64,000 nucleotides of DNA from NCBI GenBank assembly GCA_002786025.1, contig NHNW01000049.1:124001-188000 (forward strand), in the 5' to 3' direction. This document shows, piece after piece, positions 35,301-44,511 of this stretch. The notes beneath the pieces were generated by a model. The model was given only the letters and a program-made list of their open reading frames with translations, was not told the DNA's origin and did no database searches. Made by a program: the position numbers and the translations under genes. The stretch's first letter is position 1, and the number at the start of each line of letters is the position of its first letter. The stretch is from Zasmidium citrigriseum (lineage: Eukaryota > Ascomycota > Dothideomycetes > Mycosphaerellales > Mycosphaerellaceae).

Positions 35301-38300
35301 CAGATGATACCTGTGCAACGACCCGCAGAAGAGTCACGGGCTCCCGACACCGCAAAGGAGAAGGCATTGGCACAAGTCTGGGCTTCGACGCTTGATGTCG
35401 ATTTCGAGAGTGTGCGAGTGAACGATAACTTCCTTCATCTCGGCGACAGTATTGGAGCTATGAGACTCGTAGCCGCGGCAAGAAGATCCGGCCTACAGTT
35501 CACCGTCATGGATGTCTTCCAACATCCCAGCCTCGAGGATCTGGCTGCACTGGCTACGTTCGAAGATGGAGAGCAATCAGAAGACATTTCACCGTTCTCG
35601 TTGCTCAAGGATGACATGGATGTGGCACAAGTTCGCAATACCATTGCTAGCCAGTGTGGTATCGATCCTGGACAAGTGGAAGATGCATTTCCATGCACAA
35701 GTCTCCAAGAGGGACTACTGGCCCTCTCGAGCAAGCGAGCTGGAGACTACATCGCCAATTTCGAATTTCGTCTTCGCGAAGATATCAACCTCCGACGATT
35801 GGAAGACGCCTGGAGTTTGCTCGTCTCCACAACGCCGATCTTGCGAACCAGAATCGTGGAGCTTCCGGGTCATTCTCTTGTACAGGCCATCATTAATGAG
35901 GAAGCCCAACTTTCCGACCTGCCTCAGCTCCAAGTCAGGCTGGACATGGGGACCGCTTTGGTCCACGCAGCAATCTCAAGAGGTCTATTCCGTCTCACAA
36001 TTCACCATGCTCTATACGATGGCTGGTCTCTGCCTATGCTCTACGAAAGGCTCGCAAAGCTTTACGAAGATCCTAATCGGCAGAATCTAAGTATCACGCC
36101 CTATCAAGCTTTCGTGAAGCACATCCTTGTGACTGATACGCAAGAAGCTGAGCACTTCTGGAGAGACACATTCAATGGCCTGGACTCAACTCCGTTCCCT
36201 GCTCTACCCACATCAACTCATCAACCCCAAGCTACTCAACGTGTTAGGCACAAGATCGAAGGTCTCAATTGGCCCAGAGAGAGGAACGTGACACCATCAA
36301 CGATCATCAGATCAGCCCTAGCCTTACTCATTGGAAGCTACACCGGTCAGAGCGAGGCTTTGCTTGGTCTTGTTGTGTCTGGCCGTCAAGCTCCGATTAA
36401 GGGTATTGACACTATCCTTGGCCCTACGATCGCCACAGTGCCTACTCGAATCTCGTTCAGCGATGATGAGTCAGTAGCTGACTTCCTGGAGCGTACGCAG
36501 TCCAAGTCTCTTGCCATGAGCAAATACGAGCAGATCGGCGTGTCTAGGATACGCCGCATCAATGCTGAATGCGAGCGAGCTTGCAGCTTCCAGACGCTGC
36601 TGATTGTACAACCGGCAGACAGAGGTGGCAATGAGCCCAGTATTCTATTTCAAGAGAAGGGCATGAGCCTGGAAACCCCCGATGAGAACGACGCCGAAGA
36701 GTCCGAGCCCGATGCGTTCAGCACTCATGCGGTCGTTATTCACTGCAAGCTTGCCACTGACGGCATTGACTTACAGATCGGATACGATCCTCTGGTAGTC
36801 TCAAGAGATGAGGTTCGACGGCAAGCTCAGCAGTTTGAACACTTGCTCCGCCAAATATGCTCGCATCTCAGCGGCAACCAGATGATCAAGGTGCGTGACA
36901 TTGAAACAGCATGTCCACTTGATACGGACGACATCTGGCGCTGGAATGCGACATCTCCAAGCTCTATCGAGAGATGTATTCATAACATCTTCCATGAAGT
37001 CGCCAATGCTCGGCCTGATGCCCCTGCTATCTGCTCCTGGGATGGTGAGCTATCATATCGGCAGTTGGACGAGTACTCGACCCGTTTGGCGCATGTACTG
37101 GCCACAAAAGGAGTCCATGACACTATGGTACCTCTGTGCTTCGACAAGAGCATGTGGACTCCTGTAGCGGCCTTGGCCGTTATGAAGGCAGGAGCTGCGA
37201 GCGTCGCCTTGGATCCCTCAGCCCAGCCTGCTGAAAGGCTGAAGACAATCGTCAAGCAAGTCTCGCCAAAGATTCTTCTCAGCTCGAGAAGTCGGTTCTC
37301 TCTGGCTGAGAGTCTGTCAAGTGCCTCGGTCCTTGTCGTCGACCACGAGAGCATCGAGAGTCTTCCAACCTCCACCCGAAGTCTTCCGCAAGTTCAGCCT
37401 TCCTCCAAACTTTACGTGGTCTTCACCAGCGGTACAACAGGAACGCCCAAAGGAGCTATTGTATCTCATCGGAACTTCGCCAGCGCTGTGCACTACCAAC
37501 AAGCAGCTCTTCGGCTTCACTCGAAATCAAGAGTTTTCGACTATGTGTCGTATGCATTTGACGTCTCCTGGTCCAATCTCCTCCAAACGCTGTGTGCAGG
37601 CGCCTGTCTGTGCATTCCCAGTCCAGAGGGCCGAATGGCAGATATTGCAGGCAGCATTCGCCTTCTAGGTGTCAACTATCTGCACATCACACCAACGGTC
37701 TCACGTCTCCTGGCGAATGATCTTCCCTACCTGGAGACTGTGGCGTTCATTGGTGAACCTGTCAAGGCAAGCGACGTTGCTCAGTGGCATAACCACGCTA
37801 CCGTACTGAACACCTATGGGCCGGCGGAATGTACGCCAGTAACCACCGTCACTATGCTCGACACAGCAAGTACTGCATCGCCTTCCATTGGCAAAGCTGT
37901 CGGATCGGTCTCTTGGGTTGTCAATCCGACTCAGCCTGATCGGCTGGTCGGAGTCGGACAGATTGGCGAGCTGTGGATCGAAGGCCCCATCGTTGGTGAA
38001 GGCTATGTCAATGACCACGATAAAACAAACGCCGCCTTTGTTGACGATCCCGCGTGGCTATTGCAAGGGAACCCTCCCAGCACTCCCGGCCGCCGTGGCC
38101 GTCTGTACAAGACTGGAGATCTCGTCAAGTACGCTTCAGACGGCTCCCTCGTCTTCATCGGGCGCAAAGATGCTCAGGTCAAGATTAGAAGCCAGCGTGT
38201 TGAGCTTGAAGATGTGGAGCATCACGTCCGTATACAGATGAGTCGGAACGATATCCAACTTGCAGCTCAAGTCATTCATCCCGAGAGGACTGAAGACGAG

Positions 38301-40100
38301 ATCCTTGTGGTCTTTGCCGCCATTACTGGGCTTGAAGGCGAGGCTCTCAGAGAAGCCCTTGGGACTGCAACATCCGACATTCATTCGCGGCTGACAGGCA
38401 TTGTGCCGAACTATATGATGCCATCAGCGTACATCTCCGTTGAGAGGTTACCCATGACGGCTTCTGGAAAGCTAGATCGACGCCAACTGCAACAGATAGG
38501 GCAATCGATGACCCGACAACAGCTCGAAGACTTCCGTCCAAGAGTCACAGAGCAGCGAGCGCCACAGACTGCCGCTGAAATACAAATGCAACGGCTATGG
38601 GCACGAATCCTGAAGACTAATACAAGCAGAATCAGTGCCAATAGCAACTTCTTCGAGCTCGGAGGTGATTCAATTGGTGCCATGCGGCTTGCGAGTGCTG
38701 CCCGAGAGACCGGAATAGCCTTCACCGTGGCGGAGCTCTTCGCAGCGCCTCGTCTGAGCCAACTAGCAGGCCGCGTGAAGACTTTGATCATGGAGTATCA
38801 GGACCCAGAGCCTTTCTCGACTCTACCTCCAGACACCGACCGCACCAGGTTCCTTGCAGAAGACATCATACCTGAGATCCGAGAGCGTCACGATTCAATT
38901 GAGGATGTCACTCCAGTCAATAGCTTTCAAGAATGGTGCATCAATGCTGCACTTGACAAACCACTTGGGCGATGCTACCACTGGTGGGTTGATTTCCCTG
39001 CCGGAACCGATGTCTCGAAACTTTCCAGGAGCTGTGCTCGACTTTGGGAACATCTGGACATCCTGAGATCGGTCTTTGTCTCGGCAAGAGGTCAATACTG
39101 GCGAGTCGTCTGCAAAGGCCTTCAGCCCCATGTCTGGACCCAAGAATGCGGCGAAGATCTCGCAAGTGCGGCCATGAGGTCTTACAAGGACGACTGTAAG
39201 ACCAGACTTCACCTTGGATCATCTTGGACAACATTCATGATCCACAACTCGTCGACTGGAGTAGTCCGTCTCACTATCAGGATCTCGCATGCTCAGTACG
39301 ACGGACTTAGCATGTCACATCTGCTGTCTGCGTTACTTGCTTTCCACGAAGGCCGCGACCCGCCACGTCAACCCACATTCTCAGGCTTCATCAAACACTG
39401 TCAAGACAGAAGCGAGGCTTCTCGTCAATACTGGAGACAGTTCTTGCACGGCTCACGAATGACGAGAATCAAGGCCATGACCTCGGTCTTACCAAACACA
39501 CCCGGGGCCCCCGTCGTGTTCAAACGAAAAGTTGCACTACCGAAGAGTGCAGGCTCTTTCACACCAGCCACTGCACTCACAGCCGCTTTCGCCATTGCAC
39601 TTAGACAAATCACTCAGCAAATCGACGTCACCTTCGCCCTACTCATCTCCGGCCGTTCAAGCCTCCCAGCCGGTCTCGAAAACATCATTGGGCCCTGTCT
39701 GAACCACGTACCCATCCGGATCACAGAGCATGATGGAGACGACGTCCAAGATATCATGCGTGCAGTCTACAACCAGAGAATTGACAGCCTGCCATACGAG
39801 ACCTACAGCTTCAGCGATGTCCGCAAGAATTGTGTCGATTGGCCTGAAGGGGAAAGAGACAGTGGCTTCTTTGTCCATTTCCAGGATTACGAGGAGGACA
39901 TGGATGGCAAGAAGGACGCTGGGATGAAATTCACGGCGGTTGAAAGGGAAGAGACGATCGAGAATGATCAGATTGCTGTCTTGGCGGGACCGGTTGGTGA
40001 TGAGTTGGAAGTTCAGATTAGTGCCAGTCCGAAGTTTCACAGAGAGGAGAGTGTTGGAAGATTGTTCGAGATTTTGATTGAGAGGCTGGAGAGCAGTTGA
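12425..40100 (+). CDS. Giant nonribosomal peptide synthetase, 8 modules, 8 exons
   Basis: Exons: 12425-19524, 19574-27410, 27461-27530, 27578-30672, 30722-30881, 30933-31149, 31196-34569 and 34618-40100. The seven introns are 46-51 bp. The exon total is 27,336 nt, exactly 9,112 codons, so the protein has 9,111 residues (about 1 MDa). Every join restores an adenylation-domain motif. Domain order: A1-T1-C1-A2-T2-C2-A3-T3-C3-A4-T4-E-C4-A5-T5-C5-A6-T6-C6-A7-T7-C7-A8-T8-CT. Phosphopantetheine serines: about 599, 1669, 2743, 3824, 5360, 6472, 7562 and 8636. There is no N-terminal C domain, so module 1 is a loading module. There is no methyltransferase, thioesterase or reductase domain. The final SHAQYDG condensation-like domain is the fungal CT type, often used for macrocyclisation. 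The predicted product is an octapeptide with a D-configured residue 4. It does not match a synthetase I can name. Confidence 0.95.
14380..17530 (+). other. NRPS module 2 (C1-A2-T2)
   Basis: C1 has HHALYDG at about residue 791. A2 has the variant FTSGTTSAPKG core and GFDIHWLN in the pocket region; its by-eye code is D-I-L-N-F-G-A-I-A-K, the most divergent of the eight. The carrier core is IGVDS (Ser1669), with Val replacing the second Gly. Confidence 0.8.
17560..20810 (+). other. NRPS module 3 (C2-A3-T3)
   Basis: C2 has HHALYDG at about 1869. A3 is interrupted by intron 1 (19525-19573, GTAAGT...TAG) in the codon before YAFDVAW. By-eye code: D-V-G-T-R-G-V-P-I-K; the Arg in position 5 is unusual among the eight. 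Carrier core IGGDS, Ser2743. Confidence 0.8.
20860..25400 (+). other. NRPS module 4 (C3-A4-T4-E), epimerising
   Basis: C3 has HHAVYDG at about 2944. By-eye A4 code: D-V-S-T-H-S-S-V-T-K. Carrier Ser3824. After it, FPLSPIQRLFFE, AHHLVIDLYSWRI (about 4007-4019), EGHGREP and SETVGWFTTIYP identify an epimerisation domain at about 3875-4310. It is the only E domain in the enzyme, so residue 4 of the peptide should be presented as the D-form. Confidence 0.85.
25440..28750 (+). other. NRPS module 5 (C4-A5-T5)
   Basis: C4 directly follows the E domain and has a divergent active-site motif, SHALIDA (His4480), consistent with a DCL-type condensation domain. A5 contains introns 2 and 3 (27411-27460, 27531-27577). 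By-eye code: D-V-S-T-Q-S-T-V-T-K. Carrier core IGGDS, Ser5360. Confidence 0.8.
28840..32240 (+). other. NRPS module 6 (C5-A6-T6)
   Basis: C5 has HHSVYDG at about 5565. A6 holds introns 4, 5 and 6 (30673-30721, 30882-30932, 31150-31195). Its by-eye code equals that of A5. Between the YGPAE motif and the following GGVAWVV there is an Asn/Ser/Gly/His-rich insert absent from the other A domains. Carrier core IGGDS, Ser6472. Confidence 0.8.
32330..35560 (+). other. NRPS module 7 (C6-A7-T7)
   Basis: C6 has HHSLYDA at about 6685, with Ala for the last Gly. A7 has an in-frame 48-bp intron (34570-34617) within YGPAECS. By-eye code: D-V-Y-S-T-A-A-V-F-K. The carrier core reads FLHLGDSI (Ser7562), one Gly shorter than the usual LGGDS. 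Confidence 0.78.
35620..38790 (+). other. NRPS module 8 (C7-A8-T8)
   Basis: C7 has HHALYDG at about 7747. A8 is intron-free, with FTSGTTGTPKG core; by-eye code D-V-S-T-A-I-T-P-V-K. Carrier core LGGDS, Ser8636. Confidence 0.8.
38860..40100 (+). other. NRPS terminal condensation-like (CT) release domain
   Basis: The last about 410 residues form a condensation-like domain with SHAQYDG (His8842) and no downstream A, T or TE domain. In fungal synthetases such CT domains release the chain, commonly by macrocyclisation. Linear or diketopiperazine release cannot be excluded from sequence. Confidence 0.75.
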
Positions 40101-40326
40101 GAATCTGGAACCTGGCGTCCAATGGGTGGCGGTCGATAGAGATTGATATTGTTGGCGTGAAAAAGCTCTGTCTTCACTTCATTCCAGGGGCTAAGCTTTC
40201 TTCATGTGATTGCCAAGACGGCTAAGCCCGCCGCTTTTGGCAGCCTCACTTGGGCTGTCTTTCCCGTTTCCATACACTTTCCGAGAAACAACGACTTCTC
40301 GTCGTCACTTCTTCACTCAGACTGAA

Positions 40327-41253
40327 ATGGCACTGCCCTCTACAGTTGCCTCGGCCACTTATCGCAAAAATCACCACCACACCGCATTCCTACCCAATGG
40401 CCTCTCGCCATCAAGACGTGCGTCGCCGCTCAACATGCGACGTCTCTCTCGAACACAATCTATAGCATCACTCAAGTCCACCAAGACCCTCGCCCTACGA
40501 CGAACGAAATCCTTCTTCAAGCCCCTCCGCCGCCGCCGTGACGCCATCACACCTACGACCCCTCCTCCCCCCCGAGTCTGCCGCCTCCTCCTCCTACCGC
40601 CAGAGCTCCGCAATGAAATTTACACACTCGCCCTCCAAGCCTCAACTCCAGAAAACCGAATCGAACTCCGCACCCTCACCCTCCCACCCCTCCTCCGCAC
40701 ATGCCGCAAAATCCTCCTCGAAGGAACCTCGATTTTCTTCGCCTGCAACTACTTCACTTGGACAATCGTCTTCACGCGCTGGAAAGAAGTTGAACCGATC
40801 ACAACATTCCCTGTTCGAAAGGTCGCACCTCTGTTTCCCTCGACGACAAAGATCGGTCCGATCCTCGATATGACCTTGGAAATGTGGATGCCGTGGGTGT
40901 TCCTGCATGGTGTCAATAACTGGTGTGATCCACATCGCCTAGAAATCGCACAAGTCAAGAAGCCCGTGCAGGGTGAGTGGTGGATTCCGAGCGTGGAGAA
41001 TCTACCTATGCATGTGGCTGCGACGCTTGAGGGTTGGAACCCGCCAGGTGATCCGTCCTTTGAGGAGGTTCTGAGGGGCGTTGTGTGGCCGGTGTGGAGT
41101 TACTTTAAAGTCCTGTATGCGTTTGGGGTAGAGTCGAAGACGATGAGGGAGGGTAGGTGGAGGAAAGTCAAGAGGAGAGTCTTGGATTGGTTGGATCAGG
41201 TGTTGATCGGGGACCGGTTGAGCGAGGATTCTTCGAGCCTGTCCTCGTTGTGA
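40327..41253 (+). CDS. F-box-like domain protein
   Basis: 308 residues from the first in-frame ATG at 40327 (context TGAAATGG); the longer open frame from 40210 begins with TTG only. The N-terminal about 75 residues are basic and Ser/Arg-rich, ending in a proline run. Then LLLLPPELRNEIYTLAL (about 88-104) gives the degenerate fungal F-box-like motif, followed by LLRTCRKILLEGTSIFFACNYF, the usual 'R.C+.i..E....ly..N.F' pattern. Such proteins are frequent and lineage-expanded in ascomycetes; some serve SCF ubiquitin ligases, most are uncharacterised. It starts 226 bp after the NRPS stop on the same strand. Codons in the first half are C-rich and in the last third G-rich. It resembles the four genes at 58.8-63.9 kb only in the motif. 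Confidence 0.8.
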   Translation: MALPSTVASATYRKNHHHTAFLPNGLSPSRRASPLNMRRLSRTQSIASLKSTKTLALRRTKSFFKPLRRRRDAITPTTPPPPRVCRLLLLPPELRNEIYTLALQASTPENRIELRTLTLPPLLRTCRKILLEGTSIFFACNYFTWTIVFTRWKEVEPITTFPVRKVAPLFPSTTKIGPILDMTLEMWMPWVFLHGVNNWCDPHRLEIAQVKKPVQGEWWIPSVENLPMHVAATLEGWNPPGDPSFEEVLRGVVWPVWSYFKVLYAFGVESKTMREGRWRKVKRRVLDWLDQVLIGDRLSEDSSSLSSL

Positions 41254-41565
41254 ATGTGATAGGGTCTGGTGCTGAAAACATTCCAAGAATCTGATACACA
41301 AAATCTAAGACCCTCAGAAAATCCATGTTCACGGGCTCACAGTAAGCTCGGTTGAGGAGAGAACATCAGAGTCTGAAGATCGACTTTCCAAGACAGATGG
41401 AAAGCAAATCTGCCACCGATGCGGTAATCAATGAGTCGTGGCCGCAAGTTGACGCTATCCACACCCTCCGCTAGTACAGACATTGACTTGGTGCTGCGAT
41501 TTTCGGATTGCAAGAAAATCTCATGTTGAGACGAGAGATTCTTTGCTTAGACATCCCCATTGAGA
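41254..41565. other. Convergent intergenic region
   Basis: 312 bp between two convergent stop codons; presumably both 3' untranslated regions. No gene or structured element recognised. Confidence 0.55.
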
Positions 41566-43746
41566 TCAATCTCGGAAGAAGTAATCGTAGTAGGTGGGGG
41601 TATTGCATCTTGGCCTTTCAGGCTCTGGTTCCAAACAATGCACATACTTCAGCGTGACCGATCCGACCCTATTTGCGACTGGGAAAGTCTCCAGTCTCCT
41701 CAGGGTTTCTTCGGAATAGGTGTATTCCCCATTCTCGCTCTTGCTACCCATGTCTTGACCTTCGATCGCCAGAAAGTCACCAAGACTCAAGCAAAAGCTC
41801 AGTTCTGCCGCGAAGCTGTCACACTCGCGGGTGCGGCGACAGCAGCACGTATCGTCGTAGCGCAGCCGTATCTCATTGCTCCTCAATGGGAGGACCGAGA
41901 GCGCCTGTCCAACAAGGTCGAACTTTTGCGGTGCGAGTTTCGAAGGCCGGAGGATCAGGGCGACATGTTCATCGTGCCAGCTAGGTATCAGCAGGTCGCC
42001 TTCGTTTGCGCATATCGTTGCCGCTCCGATCAGCCTGCCTCTGTGGTAAAGACGTCTGCAAGGATGAGGCATATCAAGAAGTTGGGTTATTCGGCCCTCT
42101 CCCCTCGGCTGGTCGAAGAAGCCTAGGTGTTCGAGCTCGGATTGAAGTTTCAAGTCTTTGCCGTACGAAGTGAGCACGATACACTCCACTAGAGCATTGC
42201 CATGCACGTCTGAATATAAAGTTGAACTATACATGACATCTCTCAGCGCACAAGACGCGTGCCGATCCGTGCCAGATCCAATCTCGTGTTGCCTTCTCAC
42301 AAGATCTTGCATCTCGGGCGTGATTCCGGTGACGCCCAGAGCGTACATCAGTCTACGGAAAACACCCGTGCGGTCATGCTCTGACCTTGCACGCACTTCC
42401 AGAGCCAGCTCGAGAGTCGGCTTATCGTAGTCGGGCTGGATTGGCTCCATGACCGCAGCAGACGAGTCCACCAGTCTGAGCAGGCCGTACACACGGTCCA
42501 GGGGATTAGTACACTCCCACGATTCATACTTTTCGACAAGCCCTCCGAGATCGAGCGCTTCTCCAGCGCCAAGAACGATCATCATGGTCAAGCCCCTCCC
42601 TAATTCTCTGTCTCGTCGCAAGTAGTAGTCGGAAGGCGAAGGAGACTCGGGAAGTAGCCGCCGTACTTCATACGGACAGTTCAATCGGCCGGCTTGGTGG
42701 CGAAACAAGCTGTAGACGCAATCGATTGCACCTCGAGGTACAGTAGCGCTACCGCACATGAAATACACTTGTCCACAGCCTGTAGTTGCCGCGAAGATCT
42801 CTTGGATAATCCACAGTCGTGACCAGTAAGACCTTTCGCCGAAGGCGTGGAAGGCCGCAACCACTGAAGCAAGGTCTGTATCGCCTATCCCCAGCAGAAA
42901 CTTGTCCCAGTTCGAATCTTGATCTATCGGCGGGCTCCAGCATCGATCCTGAGCCTGGCATGTCCGCGCGACGGCGTGCAGTGCATTCGTGATAGCGAAT
43001 AGCCTGTCACTAAAATCGCCAGCAGGGCCCAATCCAGCAAGCATATGTGATGCTTTCTGATAGATTTCGAACATCACTGCAACCTGCCTGCTTTTCTCAG
43101 TCGTGTCTGCTTGCTTGATGCACATCGAGTCGATCCAGATATAGGAATCCGAAGCGCGATGGATAGCCTGCAGTAGAACATATTTGCAATTCTTTGCTAC
43201 CATAATCAACGTATCGTTGACGGTTACTCGGGTTAGCTCCAGGTCCTTAGTGTCCCGAATCCCGTCTCTCATGCGGATGAGTTCAGCACGCTGAGCCGCA
43301 ATCTGCCTGTGGATCTTCGAGATGTCCGGTTTTCGCACTTCGCGGCTTAGCGTGAGCATGGGCTTTCGCCGAACGGCTCCATGGTCTCTGAACTCTCGAT
43401 TAAATAGCGCATAGAGCTCCATGTGAGCCACGTTTCTTAAAGAACCCGTTTCATCAAGCCAAGCGCAGAATGCATGGTGGGCTGCTTTAGTCACCGTGGA
43501 CGGCTTCAAATATGGTTCCAGGCGGCGGATGAGCTCGCTCTGCTCGGCCTCTGCCTTCAGCAGCCCAGGCAATCGAGAAGTCTCATTAGAATTTCCCCAT
43601 TCATACGAGATGGCGGAATACGGAGGAGCGCTTTCCAGATCCCACACCGAGATGTCGAAAGCAAGCACATGTTCCTCAGTCTTGGGTCGAGGCTTGAGTA
43701 ATCTGATCTGCCTCGAGGCATCGTCCAGTGGTGGGTAGGCTGACAT
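41566..43746 (-). CDS. HET-domain protein, second copy
   Basis: 726 residues, single exon, ATG at 43746. HET-domain motifs: a YSAISYEWGN stretch near residues 43-52, then YIWIDSMCIKQADTTEKSRQVAVM and YQKASHMLAGLG around 213-247. Between these lies a long insertion (about 60-200) with basic and helical character, common in large HET proteins. The middle has LWIIQEIFAA and CTNPLDRVYGLLRLVDSS, both standard downstream HET-family blocks. The C-terminal third contains a CCC run and is unassigned. A role in non-self recognition is inferred from family only. It is not a close duplicate of the HET gene at 1372-3129: lengths and inter-motif regions differ. Confidence 0.88.
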   Translation of the reverse strand: MSAYPPLDDASRQIRLLKPRPKTEEHVLAFDISVWDLESAPPYSAISYEWGNSNETSRLPGLLKAEAEQSELIRRLEPYLKPSTVTKAAHHAFCAWLDETGSLRNVAHMELYALFNREFRDHGAVRRKPMLTLSREVRKPDISKIHRQIAAQRAELIRMRDGIRDTKDLELTRVTVNDTLIMVAKNCKYVLLQAIHRASDSYIWIDSMCIKQADTTEKSRQVAVMFEIYQKASHMLAGLGPAGDFSDRLFAITNALHAVARTCQAQDRCWSPPIDQDSNWDKFLLGIGDTDLASVVAAFHAFGERSYWSRLWIIQEIFAATTGCGQVYFMCGSATVPRGAIDCVYSLFRHQAGRLNCPYEVRRLLPESPSPSDYYLRRDRELGRGLTMMIVLGAGEALDLGGLVEKYESWECTNPLDRVYGLLRLVDSSAAVMEPIQPDYDKPTLELALEVRARSEHDRTGVFRRLMYALGVTGITPEMQDLVRRQHEIGSGTDRHASCALRDVMYSSTLYSDVHGNALVECIVLTSYGKDLKLQSELEHLGFFDQPRGEGRITQLLDMPHPCRRLYHRGRLIGAATICANEGDLLIPSWHDEHVALILRPSKLAPQKFDLVGQALSVLPLRSNEIRLRYDDTCCCRRTRECDSFAAELSFCLSLGDFLAIEGQDMGSKSENGEYTYSEETLRRLETFPVANRVGSVTLKYVHCLEPEPERPRCNTPTYYDYFFRD

Positions 43747-44511
43747 GCTGGTAGAAAAGACTGGTGATGCTTCTAGTCGTTGTGGAAGCTATTCGTGTCT
43801 TGATGACGGTCGAAGACACGGGAATATTGAAATCAGGAGGCGATGCTCCAAGCACCATGTCGTGTAACCTCTCAGCCACAACGGCGAGAGCGAGGCGTTG
43901 AGACGGATAGGTGCAGCGTGGAACCAAAGAGCTGGCCGCGAAGTCCATGCTCTTCTTTTACGCCTCGTTGTGGGCCAACATAGTCGGTTGCGCAAGAGTA
44001 ATCCATCGCGTGAAAGAAGCGAGCAGCAGTGCCTTAGGCGCTTCCGGTCAGATGGCAAACGGGCGCATCGACCGGTGTCCCGTCTCGAATGCTTGGACCG
44101 ACATTCGAAATGATCGACAGGTCTTCCAGGGCCAGAAAGTAGACATGCTTGCTTGCAGAGGCTGGATGGCGATGTAAGTGCACAGACCCCATTGAAAGGC
44201 CGGCTTCAGATGAAAACATACTCTCATTCCAATAACCCTCTACATACTCGACTGGACGCCAGGCACAACACAGCCGACTCCACGATGTGAAAGGGGGGTA
44301 TATCCATCCAAAAAGCCAAGTCTGCACGCCGAAGAGTCCCAACTCCTCCACCTCCCGGCAAAGTTGCCCCCATCATGCATCCGCAACGTGTACAAATGGA
44401 AAAGAATAAAATCGTCTAAAGCCGCGCCATTGGCGGCTCACTGATCCAGTACACCTCCCTCCTCAGATCCGCGACAGTCCTGCGCTCTTTGATGATCTTG
44501 ACCGGGCAGTC
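43747..44511. other. Intergenic region, no gene seen
   Basis: 765 bp between the HET start and the coiled-coil protein stop. Short frames on both strands overlap one another and show no signal peptide, domain or credible splice structure. Confidence 0.5.

Noticed and set aside
40210..40326. N-terminal extension of the F-box-like gene
   Set aside because: The longer frame starts at TTG. The first ATG is at 40327 and has a good context.
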